Positions 21,241-32,240 of a DNA stretch of 32,450 bases are shown here, piece after piece (the stretch's first letter is position 1; each line of letters begins with the position of its first letter). A model generated the notes under the pieces. That model was not told where the DNA came from. It did no database searches and was given only the letters and a program-made list of their open reading frames with translations. Origin of the DNA: Amphimedon queenslandica. Lineage: Eukaryota; Porifera; Demospongiae; Haplosclerida; Niphatidae. A program made the translations under genes and the position numbers. Location: NCBI RefSeq assembly GCF_000090795.2, contig NW_003546374.1, positions 190,876-223,325 on the forward strand. Reading direction: 5' to 3'.

Positions 21241-21439
21241 CATTTTCTTCCACAAAATAAATGATAATTAAGAATCATGGCAACTGGTACAACTATTATA
21301 CCACCTACCTATTAGCCATCTTTGCACATGCCCTTGATATATATGGGAGGAGTAATGGGTGGAGTCAGGTGACAGTTTTTGTACCGATACATAATATGTG
21401 AAGCCACAAGATACTTATGTAAATGCTTTAGATTTAATC

Positions 21440-21935
21440 TAACATAAAAATTTCATCTAAATGTCTACGTTTACCTTAAATCAATTAATATTAACCTAAA
21501 TGTCTTTGCTTTTATGAATACTCACCTAAATGTCTGTAAATTTAACTTAAATGAATGGATATTTACCTATATCTCTGTACTTTTATTAATATAAACATAA
21601 TGTCCCTGCATTTAACTTAAATCAATAGATATGTACCTAATGTCTGTACTTTTATGAATATTAACCTTAATGTCTGTAAATTTAACTTAAATCAATAGAT
21701 ATGTACCTAAATGTTTGTACTTTAATAAATATTAACCTAAATATCTGTACATTTAGCTTAAATCAATGGATATTTACCTAAATGTCTCTACATTTATGAA
21801 TATTAACCTAAATCTGTACATTTAGCTTAAATCAATGAATATTTAACTAAATAAATGTACTTTTTATGAATATTAACATGTCCGTGCATTTAACTTAAAT
21901 CAATGGATATTTGCCTAAATGTATTAAATTTTGTA
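21440..21935 (+). repeat. ~72-bp tandem repeat built of two ~36-bp halves, about 7 units
   Basis: The unit alternates acttttatgaatattaacct with aaatgtctgta, then atttaacttaaatcaatgga with tatttacctaaatgtctgta. The halves are related (tat-taac/tacct-aaatgtctgta). Copies are 80-90% alike and it fades out by 21960. No frame is open throughout. Confidence 0.85.
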
Positions 21936-22589
21936 AATTTTAGGCAAATTTAGCTTACATTGATGGAATTTGTTGCACATCTTTTGATACTATATCAATC
22001 TGCTAGTTATAACATCAATTTTGACTCAAATGTCACCCTATACGTTTTCTCCCATATATTGCTTGCTTTTTGCCGAACAAGCTTAAAACTTTAGGAAAGC
22101 TGAAGTAGAACCTACAGAAGACATTTATGAAGTCAATATGGTAATTATCTGTGTTTTCAAGCCTTTCTTTGGCACTTTGGTCTGTAGGCGTGGTCTCGAG
22201 GCTGTTCTAGTACTTTCTCATTCTAGCCTTGTTTCTTCACTTTTGAAGAATGGAAAGCTACAAATTATTTGCAAGACATTGTGTACAGACATGCTCTAGT
22301 ATGTATTACCACAATTACAAATTATTATTGTTTATTTTTGTTTATAACAAGAGTTATAAAATACACTTCTGCATTTTGACTAAAATTTAACATGTACTAT
22401 AAAGCTTAGCATTAGAACAGGCACATCAAGAGTCTCTTAGTCCCATTTCAAAATAAACTTATCAGAAACGCCTGTACTGTTCTGATAATAGCAACTACAC
22501 GGGCAGCTATGTCTTAGGGGTCTGACACTGACCTCTTTTGTGTACGAGATTTAGAAATCTCAAGATTACTGTCAAGATTTCCTGATTTG

Positions 22590-22765
22590 AGTGATTTCAG
22601 GGAATATGGAGATTTCCAGGGATTTCAGTGATTTCACCAAGATTTCTGTGATTTTACCAAGATTTTAGTGATTTTACCAGGATTCCTGTGATTTTACCAA
22701 AATTTCTTGGATTATTAGTAAGATTTTAGTGGTCATTTCTGAAATTTTAGGTAAGATCTTTGTTT
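22590..22765 (+). repeat. Left subterminal repeats of the hAT element
   Basis: About seven copies of a 22-24 bp word of the form gatttcagtgattttaccaa, with substitutions, ending near 22765. Confidence 0.75.
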
Positions 22766-23024
22766 TTCTGCCTCATAAGCTTCTCTTTATTAAATTTAAT
22801 GATAGATTTTACAAGGTCAACAAAGAGAATGAACTAGCTAAATTTAATGGTTCCAGCAAGCCAGTTGTATGCACATGTATACGTACATGTGGTTGCTGTT
22901 TTGTGTAATAGTGGTTAATTGGCAATTGATGATAGAGATGACCAGTCATGTCTCATTGTGCGCACCGGCAATAACAAGCAACAATAATTCTAATTGTAAA
23001 TAATTACATCAATCACATCATAAA

Positions 23025-23633
23025 TTATGCATGAACAAATTGAGTACTATAGTATTTCTTATTGTTACATGTCTCACACTTGTAGCAGTACCAGTCATCA
23101 TCAATATTTTGAATAACAGCCTTTAAAGAAGAAAAATGGTACAATTCTTTACATTTATTGCAGCAAATCATCTCTTCTGTATGTGGTAAGCGGCAATCAC
23201 AGTATATGTCAAAGCTTTCTGCTTTTTGAATGTAGCATTTCACATTCCTGTTTTTTGATAGGAATGATGTTATTTCCTTTCTCTCAAGACAGGCAAGCAG
23301 GTGATCTCTTATACCTATTTTTACTTTGACCAGGCCAATAAATTGCTGTAATGCTAATCGATGACCCAGAGGAATTTTACAAGTTGTTGCTTCCATAAAA
23401 AGGTATTTTATATCACCAGAATTGTTTTTATTGATGAATGTTTTAATATTTTTGACAGAATTATCAGAACATTTAGAACTGCTATTCACTTTCATATCTG
23501 CAATTGCTTTTAAGGTGTCAAAACCACAGGCTAAAAGGCAGTTGCATAAATATTCTGGCAAATGACACCTCATTAAAGATGTAGTCAGTTCTACTTGTGC
23601 AGCTCTATCTGGTTGAGATGGTGGCCCAGACAT
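23025..23633 (-). CDS. PHD-finger protein, 202 aa, carried by the hAT element
   Basis: This is a single uninterrupted ORF from ATG 23633 to its stop at 23025, the longest clean frame in the window. Residues 20-50 (LPEYLCNCLLACGFDTLKAI) look like a short helical SAM-like module and 95-125 like another helical region. Residues 143-189 form a PHD-type finger: C145, C147, C158, C161, H166, then W181, C183 and C186. The sixth ligand position, normally Cys three residues after His, is Ser169, so the second zinc site is incomplete or uses another residue. PHD fingers read histone H3 tails, but this copy's function is unknown. Lack of introns and of stops contrasts with every other gene here and suggests recent mobility or constraint. 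I know similar helical-plus-PHD proteins as multi-copy in sponges (recall, not checked). Confidence 0.7.
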   Translation of the reverse strand: MSGPPSQPDRAAQVELTTSLMRCHLPEYLCNCLLACGFDTLKAIADMKVNSSSKCSDNSVKNIKTFINKNNSGDIKYLFMEATTCKIPLGHRLALQQFIGLVKVKIGIRDHLLACLERKEITSFLSKNRNVKCYIQKAESFDIYCDCRLPHTEEMICCNKCKELYHFSSLKAVIQNIDDDWYCYKCETCNNKKYYSTQFVHA

Positions 23634-24224
23634 AGTTAAGCCTATATTTTAAATAAATCAATGAAGAATGCCATACAGGATTTAATAACTACTTACTGAC
23701 TGCAACGCTCTCAGTAATTTATAAGGTTTGTCACATACTGAAGTAAAATGCTTCGCAGCTAAAACTGATCAGTCAGTAAGAGAGTAGAGATTATAAATAG
23801 ATCTAGACCTGTATTTGATGCATCTATTAATTTACTAAAAAAGTTACATTTAGGTCGATACCTTTTAGCTTTAACTTGGTATCTGCAACAGGACAGTTTG
23901 ACTACTTAAGATTTCAGTCTAGTAAGATATGCATGTATACAGATCTATCTATGTCAGTTCACAGCTGCAAAGCTGGACACTGAGCATATGTAGACTAGAC
24001 TGGAAAAAAATCAAAAGATGAGTGTCAGATAGACTGTCATATCTATTATTTACTATTAAAGCTATACCTTGTAGCTTTAAGTCAGTAATTGCAGCAAAAG
24101 TCAGAAGCGAGGTCAGAACTGCACAGGTGAACGGGACATTAATTTCATTAAAGTTATTAAAATAAATTGCTAATAAACTTTATATTAATATTACAAAATG
24201 AAAAAATGCAAAAGTATACGGAGA

Positions 24225-24375
24225 TTAATTTCTGATTTTAGAGATTTCCTCTGATTCTAAGAGATTTCCTCTGATTTTAAGTGATTTCTGTCTGATTTAT
24301 GGACTTCTTAGAGATTTCATGTAATTTACAGATTTTAAAGATTCTTCAAGCATTTCAAGGCATTTCGGAGCATAG
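24225..24375 (+). repeat. Right subterminal repeats of the hAT element
   Basis: Repeats of the form agagatttcctctgatttta at about 20-bp spacing, then atttcaagg/atttcggagc words up to the right end. Related to the left subterminal motif. Confidence 0.7.
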
Positions 24376-24416
24376 TGTGCAAGATTTCAGGGCGTGTCGG
24401 ACCCCTCGGCTATGTC

Positions 24417-25191
24417 ATTAAATGAATTATCAGACCACAGGATGCTTTACCTATTTTTAACCCCGACCGTGAAAGGGTTAGAAAGGTAGTATTTTTTGGG
24501 GTGAGCCTGAGCTTGCCCCACTCTAGCTATACTCTCAGTCACGCCCCACGCCGTCTTTTTGTTTGTCCTTGTACGTCACTCCTATTTATGCATAGATCTA
24601 ATACGGTACATTGTATGCATTATCAATACAATATAAAGTCAATATTCAATTTTTCATTAAAAGTCAGAGTGGTCACAGTAGAATAAAAATGGCAATCAAC
24701 ACACTGAAAGAAATAATGAGTTTTCTATGAGCAATAACTGCAATATAAGGCAGATACATCATCCAAAGACTTCTTCAGCAGCTATAAAAGGCTTTACCTT
24801 CAATTAAGAAGCTATGAAGCTCGTCTAATTGATGCAATTGCTATAAAAACAAAGTCAATCAAGCGGCCTTATCTCATTTTAACATTGGATAATATTATAT
24901 CTAAAGCTAAGTAAAGCATCTTTACAGACATTTTAGGCAAGAAATGTGTATGTTAAACTAGAAGACTAAATGTTAAATAAAATAAATGATGTTAAATGAT
25001 TTTATCTTCTTTAGCTTTCATCATGTACATCATGCTTCCTGTGCCTAAATTATGATGCATTCTTTGAAATCATCAGGAGTAGATCATAGATAGATAGATC
25101 CAATGCTGATTGCTTTGCTAGCTTAGGCTGGCCCTTAATGTTTTACATCTAGTAGACTCAATGTTCTACATTACTTCTAGTAGAGTAATAT
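24417..25191. other. No gene recognised
   Basis: Contains one odd GC-richer patch (gtgagcctgagcttgcccca, about 24501-24520), of which an inverted relative (ggggcaagcctgagctgc) occurs at about 16951-16968. No exon is supported. Confidence 0.3.
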
Positions 25192-25222
25192 GTGACCATA
25201 ATTGACAAAAGCTACCTTTTGA
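25192..25222 (+). mobile_element. Truncated left end of a GTGACC-family MITE
   Basis: gtgaccataattgacaaaag then ctacctttt matches the family ends, after which similarity stops. No right end nearby. Confidence 0.6.
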
Positions 25223-25272
25223 AGTTACTGATTTTCACATGAGTGTGATCAAGCTACAACAGTATATATACC

Positions 25273-25323
25273 ATGCCTAAGCTACCCTGTGCTTGTGCAG
25301 CACACAGTCGCTGCACAGTAGAG
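25273..25323 (+). CDS. Possible 17-codon first exon (weak)
   Basis: ATG at 25273 opens MPKLPCACAAHSRCTVE and ends exactly at a strong donor, GAG|GTGAGTGG. A TATA-like tract (tatatata) lies a few bases before the ATG, too close for a usual TATA box. No continuing exon could be identified in the next 2 kb, so this may be chance. Confidence 0.2.
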
Positions 25324-26035
25324 GTGAGTGGACAGAGTCAGTCAGTGCTTGCAGGTGACAACTAGAGTGAAGATAGATAAAGGAAAAGATATTAAAATGG
25401 GTTTTAGGCAACAGACTAATTCTTTTTCTGGCCGCAAAATTTACCAAACCCACTGCCCATTTTGCTATACTACTTTATCATTAATGTTGCATCAGTATGT
25501 CACATAAAAGTTTAAAGTGGATTATATGAGGCTAAGAAATTGTGGAACATAATTTCGTAGCCTACAAGTTCACCTTGTCCATTATCTACAATGCATGCAC
25601 TACAAACGTTTTTAAGATTTATTTATCAAAAGTGACTGTGGCAAATTGTTAGAAGAATTATAGTATTTCATTTAGTACTGCATTTAACTATTGCATTATT
25701 GTTAAAAAAGAAACCATAGTACATTTACTGCTGTCTCTTTAGGTAGTATGGCAGGAAACGTTTGACAGCCTAGTCCACAGAGACCACATATAGGTAGGAA
25801 ACTTTCAACATGTTTTGCTTTTATATATCTGACGATCCACCTTGTACAAGTAAAGATTGTGATAATGAGGAAAAGGTAACTTAATGTTGGTTTTTGTCTT
25901 GTAGTGTGAGAAGAAATTGTTCCAATGTTGTATCAATATATGACATGCTAATATTGCTCTTACTGACATATATATATAACAGCATTGAACAAGGTGTGGC
26001 TCAGGGTTGTGCTGATTAACGATTACATTCCTAAT

Positions 26036-26480
26036 CAATTGTAATCATTACCCGTTTCAACATAATTGTAATCATAATCGTAATTGCATTTTAATAGTTT
26101 TTAATAATCATAATCGTAATTACACTTTTGTAAAGTTCAATAATCATTACAATTATAATTATGCGTCAAATTATCATATTGAAATTAATAATAATAATAA
26201 CACCCGCATGTAGTGGTGGAAAAATCTTTAGGATTGAAAGATATTGCCTATGAAGCATTATGTTTCAAAAAGTCATGTGTATATGATGCAACACTGATTT
26301 TGAGCATAATTTATATATATATTATAATAATATCTAATACAGGGGCATAATTGTAATTATAACCATGATCATACCAAATGACAGGGGTGTAAGCGTAACG
26401 GTACTTTTAACGACAGGTGTGTAATCGTAATCACTATACATGCAGTATCATAGGTGTAATTGTAGTCATGAATTTTTTAT
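26036..26480. repeat. Degenerate gtaatcataatcgtaatt simple-repeat patch
   Basis: Words such as ttgtaatcat, aatcgtaatt and aatcataatcgtaattac recur irregularly on both strands, with a later stretch near 26345-26480 (ggtgtaattgtagtcat, gtgtaatcgtaatcac). It is cryptically repetitive without a fixed period. No coding frame. Confidence 0.5.
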
Positions 26481-27538
26481 TTTGCATTAATTATAACCAT
26501 CAGCATATTTCATAAAAATTATTATTAAAAAAAACAAAGTACAAAAATTGTCGAATAAACTCTTGGAAAAGTGATCAAACCAAGGACAAGTAGCATTGTG
26601 AATGACTAAGATTCGATCGGAAAATCCTAAGTTTTTGACACAAATTCACAACATTGCACCTTAATGTTATTATGTAAGAGAATACCGATGTAGAGTCATG
26701 AGAATAGGTTTTTATTTGTAGTCATTGGGAATCCAACTTCTCCTTGTTTCATTACTTTTTAAAAAAATTATTAGCAGGAAGTAAATCATAGTGTTAAAAA
26801 TATTGTACATGCATGTTTTTGCAACTTTGCATTGATTTTTTATAATGTTTCTCGAGACACTGTTTTTTACTATTGTGATACTGGTTGATTAGGTTAAGTC
26901 CAGGATATATCAAGGGCTCCCTATTTAGTCTTCAATCCACAGAATCATAAAATAGCAGCTCTAAGGATAACAAATAGAGTACGGGTACTGTTATTGCTAT
27001 TATTATTAGTGACTGAATGTTAATGAAGATAATATGAGACTTGAGTTATTTTATTAGCATTAGAGTTGAAACCCACACCATCCCATGGGTGTTCAATTAA
27101 TAAAATTTAGGACAAAAAGGGTTGTCATAAAACATCACTAGAAATTTTAAAAGATGCTTAGCAACGCGCATAGTAATGGTACTGTAGTGGCTTTGATAAC
27201 ATGTGACTTCGAAGGGACATTTCCTACAGTCTTGTTGTTATGCTTGATGGATTGCTAAGATGTTAAGGAACATAAAGATATCTTTCCCGACTCAAAAAGA
27301 CCAACACGCAGATGTTTGCCGATGCTCTAGAAATCTAGAAAAGAGATTTTTCTGATAAGGCTGAATCACTAAGTAAGACAGGAGACATCAATCTAAACGT
27401 CTGTACAGTTTCGAGGATATGTTATTTTTTTATATGGAGATATAAACAAGTAAAGTAAGCCGTTACTAATGTGCATATGTGTGTGGATGTGTGAGATGGG
27501 AGAAATTGAATAGTGAGCTAGAGTTAGTGCTGGCCCCA
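26481..27538. other. No gene recognised
   Basis: AT-rich 3' flank of the minus-strand RAG1-like gene. I searched for terminal inverted repeats matching the 30.9-31.5 kb side by eye and found none. Confidence 0.3.
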
Positions 27539-30500
27539 CTAAAGCATTTCTTTGTCCTCCTTCGCTCTCCTTTTCTTCAGTAGTGGTGGCTCCAGTGACT
27601 GAGTGAAGGGCAGGATTCTAAAATGGTGGTTTTGCAAAACAACATGAAGCCTGTCTACCCTATCCCTCATGTTCTTATAGGCCCTTTCTGTATCATGGAA
27701 GGAGGCATGGAGGGATTCAGCTCCCTGTTCTCCCATGCATCCACAACCTATCCTCCATCTCTTCATCCAAGGAACTAAGTGGTCCTCTAGCAGGTATAGC
27801 TTGAGTGAAAGGTAGCTGATGGAAAGTTCATCCTGTAAAAACTTGACGAAAAGGCCGATTGAAGTCTTACGAATTGGGACAAAATCATGTAGCATGACAT
27901 TAGATAAAATTCATGCATTTACCTAACTCAGTAATATCAATATCTGATAGAATGTGATTTCATGACATTTAGAAAATAAGATGAAAGCATCAATGAATTT
28001 GTCACTGATTTCGCCAGCTTTCACCTTGATATAAGTGCCCATTGTTGCTGCCGTAGTAACAAGAGAAGTAAGTGTATGGATGTCGTCAGGCTATTTGAAA
28101 GAGTAAAAAAATCAGATAAGAAAGTAATACTTATTATTTTACCTTCAAAGCTTTGAGGATATGGGTGCCAATGCAAGATCCACCATGATACGCTTGGCGC
28201 TCTACATTGAAAGATGACAGAGCTTGGTCTAAACCTTTCACAAAGACTCCTTCATCTTTTTCAAATCCCTTTGAAACAATCTTTTCATGGTGAGAGATTG
28301 ATCTTTCCTTCATATTGACGGATGAGAGATTATAATAAATATAAAACATAAAGTATTGCACGTACATTGGCTCTGATTTTGATGATGTTTGTATGTATCA
28401 GGGAAGACAAAGTTTTGTATTGACGGATTTTGCTGAGGATCAGTCACAGACAGTATGAGGAGAGTTGGTATCTTCTGAGCCTGATTAACTTCTGTTTTAA
28501 GTGTAGCAGTTGCTGTCTGAAGTGATGCAAGTGTTTCCTTTGACTGTAGGTAGTTAGCAAAGGAGTGAATGGCTGTATCGCATTGCTCAGCAATGATACA
28601 GTCAAGATTGTGACGCTCATCCTCCAACAAATTAAAAAGTCTCTGAAAGATACCTAATGTAATGTGCAAACCTGGTGGACAGACCTCAGTAAATAATTAT
28701 TATTGTAAAGATTATTGATTCATAAATACATTAAATTAACCTGAATTAATTGTACATCAAAGATTGGCTTGCCTTTACATTATCAAAAAGTTTAGCCATC
28801 ATTAGGTTGGCACCATTTAGCTGGAAGTCATGATGTTGTTGATGTAAGAAAGATAAAGAGTGCTGTATGATCGTAGAGGAGTTTCTGGTAGATCTGTCTA
28901 TTTTCAATTGGTCAGATGCTACGTTACACCATAGACAGCAGTGTCGTCCTATAAAATGAAGAATAAATGTACGTTAAATTAATTTTACAAATAATTATAG
29001 CATACCACTAGCTCCTGATAGGCCATAAATGTTACACAGAAACTCGTAATTGCCTGACATGAAAATTCTTATATTATAGTCCCTATAATACCTGCATTAT
29101 GTTATTTTTGTTTTTAATGTTATTTACTTACTTCCATTGTGTCTTTTGTAGCCTGGAAATGACATCGCTGTACTGCTCCAGGGCAATACGCAGATTCACA
29201 ACACTGTCTGAAGCTTCAAAGAGAGAGAACATGGCAACTATTACAGACTGAATTTGGTTTGTCCGTGTTCACTATTTCGAAGGACATCTTTACAGATAAT
29301 CCCCCCTTGTCACCCCCTAGCTTAATCCATATTTTGTTAGGGGGTATTACTCCATCATGCCATGTGGGTTGTCCTAATCTATTAATATTATATTTTTTAC
29401 AATATACAGTGTACAGCAGCAAGTTTACCTATTCTTTTCCTCAAGTAGATGAAACACTACACCAGCAAAATCAGTTACACAGGAAAGTGGAGCTGGCCTG
29501 ATAGCCGTGCCGTGTTAAGAAAGAAAAGGGTACTGACTCTGCTGTAATCTTCACTGCTTCCAAATCGTTCTTCATAGGTTCCCTCTGTTTCTCTTCACTA
29601 CTCATGTTGATACTCCATGCTTTCATTAATCTAAAAGGAAATAGAGTAAAGTCATTGGGAAGATGTACTACCACAAACATGTAATTAAACAATACATGAA
29701 CTGTGCATATACATGTACAGGTACTTACAGTACCTTCTCATGAGTCTCAGTTTATTCCATGGCAGTCATAAATCAGCCTTCATGCCTAGACATTGCTCTG
29801 GAGATATATCAATTGTAAAATTCATTTCTCTCATTATCTCCTCTCTCTCTTGCTTAGGGATCATTCTGATCTCATCAGCAATCTGGTGCTGGCTCTCTCC
29901 CCCAGTAAGGTCCTCTCTTAACTTTGACCACTATTTACTTCGCTGACGCAAAGTACGTTGTGAAGCCTTATCAGATGGGACTGAATGTGAAGAGACTTTA
30001 GTTAAATTAATTGGCTAAAAGTAGAGATTGGTTAAAAATCAACACTATGTACATATGCACTTACTGATCCTCCTGTTGAAACAGTGATTGTCTGGTGTGA
30101 TTGGGGAAGCAATTCTGACACAGCTTTACAGCTCCTCTCTGACTTTTCTTGTAAGTGTGGCAATCAGCTTCAAGCAATTCCACTTTAACATTCTTTCCAC
30201 AGATGATACACCTCACATACAAGCCACTGATCATCTTCTCTGCAAAGCTTGAAGGTTTTGTACAGGAACTGTCGATGGACTCATGAATACACAAGCAACT
30301 AGAGCAGGTAAAGGAAGAAGAGAAAGCGAGGGAAAGAGGACATTTGCAACAGTACAGGGATTTGCAAGGTAGAACCTCTACAGGTTTCTGAACTGCTGCC
30401 TTACAAGAACTACACGTGACATCATCTTTGTAGTTGTTGTCTACCAATTGATCAAGAGTGAATGATGGAATTGGTAAGGCAACTGATGTGATGCGTGTAC

Positions 30501-30834
30501 TGATAGCTGATGGCCAACAACTTGATGACTTCATTGGTCTTCCTTCTTTATGTTTAACATCGCACACAGTACAGCTTGTTTCACTATGAGGAAGCTAATG
30601 AATCGGGCTTAAGGTAGTACAGCTTTGCTGACCACACACGTGTTTCTTTGCAGTTAAGTAGCAATAGTTACAGAAATACTGTGGATGGATTTCAGGACTA
30701 TCGCTAGACAAATCAACTCCTAAACTCTTCAATAAGGATTCATTCTGAGAACATTGATACTCCTGCTTTCCTAAAACCTTACAACAATCCCTGCAATCTC
30801 TCTCCAAGAGGAAAATATGAGTAGTCATTGACAT
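27539..30834 (-). pseudogene. RAG1-like gene: RAG1-type N-terminus plus DDE core, broken
   Basis: Minus-strand exons are about 30834-30065, 29990-29734, 29630-29429, 29378-29132, 29091-29006, 28948-28741, 28684-28366, 28310-28143, 28090-27923 and 27871-27539 (TAG). The first holds RAG1 N-terminal features in RAG1 order: CRDCCKVLG, IHPQYFCNYCYLTAKKH, CTVC, a RING finger (VTCSSCKAAVQKPVEVLPC through CCKC and CSSC), then RCIICGKNVKVELLEADCHT. The core has KIWIKLGGDKGGLSVKM, TDKPNSVCNSC, SGNYEFLCNIYGLSGASG joined to RHCCLWC, VCPPGLHITLGIFQRLFNLL, GVFVKGLDQALSSF, and RIGCGCMGEQGAESLHASF, with a basic tail. RAG1 is the V(D)J recombinase nuclease; here a transposase or domesticated relative is inferred. 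Lesions: in-frame TAG 30595-30597, TAG and TGA in exon 2, frameshifts near 29535, 29218 and 28760, and several junctions out of phase. ATG 30834 is chosen because the cleanly spliced MATIK exon upstream (30966-30952) is out of frame. Confidence 0.75.
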
Positions 30835-31540
30835 AGTCACACTAAAGAGTAAAATTTTGTAATTTTTATTTTTGGAATTTTTTTCTTAAAAAATAACATC
30901 TTTCAATTTAATGTATAATGTAGAGCAAGATGTAGACTATGTTTACATACCTTAATTGTAGCCATGAAAACTTAAAAAGGGAGATTATGAGACCACAGAA
31001 CTACCCTACTACAACTTTGTTTGAATAAGACCAGCTGTACAGGTGCTGCGCAGTACTAGTGATAGTGTCTCAGAGATGCGCAGTATAGTTATATAGCTTT
31101 ATAAGGTGTAATACTATCATATTATAACAGTTATTTTTGTGTGGCTTGTACTATGAATATGATATCACTATTACAAAACTTCCTCATTTTGAGGAAACAT
31201 TATCATTCAAATTTAAAAGTACCGTAAGTAATAATTGTTCTATTTATTGACATTGTGGCGTGATTGAACACCCGTGATCATCAATGGTTATGCACAGTTG
31301 CACACCATATTGGTTGCTTGTAGTAAAGGAAAGAGTTTTTAAAATCATTATTGGAAGCAGTAGGTATGGGGCCCAAAGCCTGCATATGTGGCAAGATATA
31401 GGAGCTTAGGGAGTGTATTACTGCCTGCTGTTACCAGTAACGGAAGTTACGTAGTAACATGCATGTGTGTGGTACAGCTTCCCAATAATAATATTAAGAC
31501 CATCAAGACTCCCGAGATAAACTGTATCTGCTAACTATTT
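30835..31540. other. 5' flank of the RAG1-like gene; possible non-coding or first exon
   Basis: On the minus strand, ATG GCT ACA ATT AAG at 30966-30952 is followed by a consensus donor (gtatgt), and an acceptor (ctctttag) occurs just before the next exon. The junction is one phase off, so this is either a 5' leader exon or a broken first exon. Two tgcgcagta words (about 31047 and 31077) give a small repeat upstream. No other gene is seen. Confidence 0.35.
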
Positions 31541-31777
31541 GTGACCATAATTGACAAAAGGTACCTTATGGCGGATTTTACAATTCTTCATTATAAGAAA
31601 AAATATGAACCTGTGAGTGCTCTGTCAGACAGCCATTGTTTCTAAAAGTTACACAGTAACTTTTTGCATCCTGTAGTGAAATTTTATGATGAATGGAGCT
31701 CAGGAAGTTGGATTTCCTTGGCTAAAAAGACAAATTTCACTACCCGCCATAAGGTACCTTTTGTCAATTATCGTCAC
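31541..31777. mobile_element. GTGACC-family MITE copy 3 (237 bp), inverted
   Basis: Ends gtgaccataattgacaaaag and cttttgtcaattatcgtcac are flanked by attt on both sides (31537-31540 and 31778-31781). The interior is in reverse orientation relative to the copies at 19391 and 19748 (aacctgtgagtgctctgtc here, the complement there). It has the same length as both, so the family is uniform. Confidence 0.95.
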
Positions 31778-31921
31778 ATTTGCTATTCATCTAGCCATGT
31801 AACTTATAATAGCATTGGGACTGCCATTTTTGGAGCTTGAAGGGTTTAGGAACAGCCAACCAGTGCCTCCATGGTTACAGGCCTGATTGGAGTTATAGGG
31901 ATAACAATTGACCTGTAAGTG

Positions 31922-32240
31922 GTAACATAAGTAATATTGCCAATGGTAACAGCAGTAACAGGCAGTGGTAACAATGGTAACAGAGGTAACAATGGTAGCG
32001 GAGGTAACAGTGGTAACATAGGCAACACAGTAGCAGAGGTTACAGTGGTAACAGGGGTAACAGAGGTAACAGTGGTAACAGAGGTAACAGTAGTAACAGT
32101 AATAACAATGGTAACAGATGTAACAGTAGTAACAATGGTAACAGAGGTATCTGAGGTAACTGTGATAACAGAGGTACTGTAACAGTGGTAACAGAGGTAA
32201 CAGTGGTAACAGAGGTAACAGTGGTAACAGGCTAACAGCA
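31922..32240 (+). repeat. 9/18-bp minisatellite ggtaacagt-ggtaacaga
   Basis: About 35 units of a 9-bp word alternating ggtaacagt and ggtaacaga, with variants. Because 9 is a multiple of three all frames are low-complexity and open, producing false ORFs on both strands (Gly-Asn, Val-Thr or Leu-Pro runs). The array resumes at 32428-32450 and leaves the window; a roughly 190-bp AT-rich interruption lies between. Confidence 0.9.

Larger units (their letters stand above)
22514..24408. mobile_element. hAT-type element (1.9 kb) with a PHD-finger gene inside
   Basis: The left end ttaggggtctgacac and the reverse complement of the right end cgaggggtccgacac agree at 12 of 15 bases. Both are flanked by an identical 8-bp sequence, gctatgtc (22506-22513 and 24409-24416). 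An 8-bp target duplication with AGGGGTC-type ends is the signature of the hAT superfamily. Both subterminal zones are full of short gatttc/gatttta repeats, as expected for transposase binding regions. No hAT transposase (BED finger, dimerisation region) is seen, so the element is non-autonomous. Its only ORF is the minus-strand PHD protein at 23025-23633. Confidence 0.85.

Noticed and set aside
31080-31310. Search for tRNA or snRNA genes in the GC-richer patches
   Set aside because: No cloverleaf or GGTTCGANNCC-type B box recognised anywhere in the window.
27420-31540. RAG/Transib-style terminal repeats or CACAGTG heptamers around the RAG1-like gene
   Set aside because: Looked for by eye on both flanks; none found. 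A CACTGTG word near 1150 is far away and probably chance.
31846-32182. Long open frames with Gly-Asn, Val-Thr or Leu-Pro runs on both strands
   Set aside because: They are produced by the 9-bp minisatellite, which leaves every frame open. No start context or splice sites support a gene.
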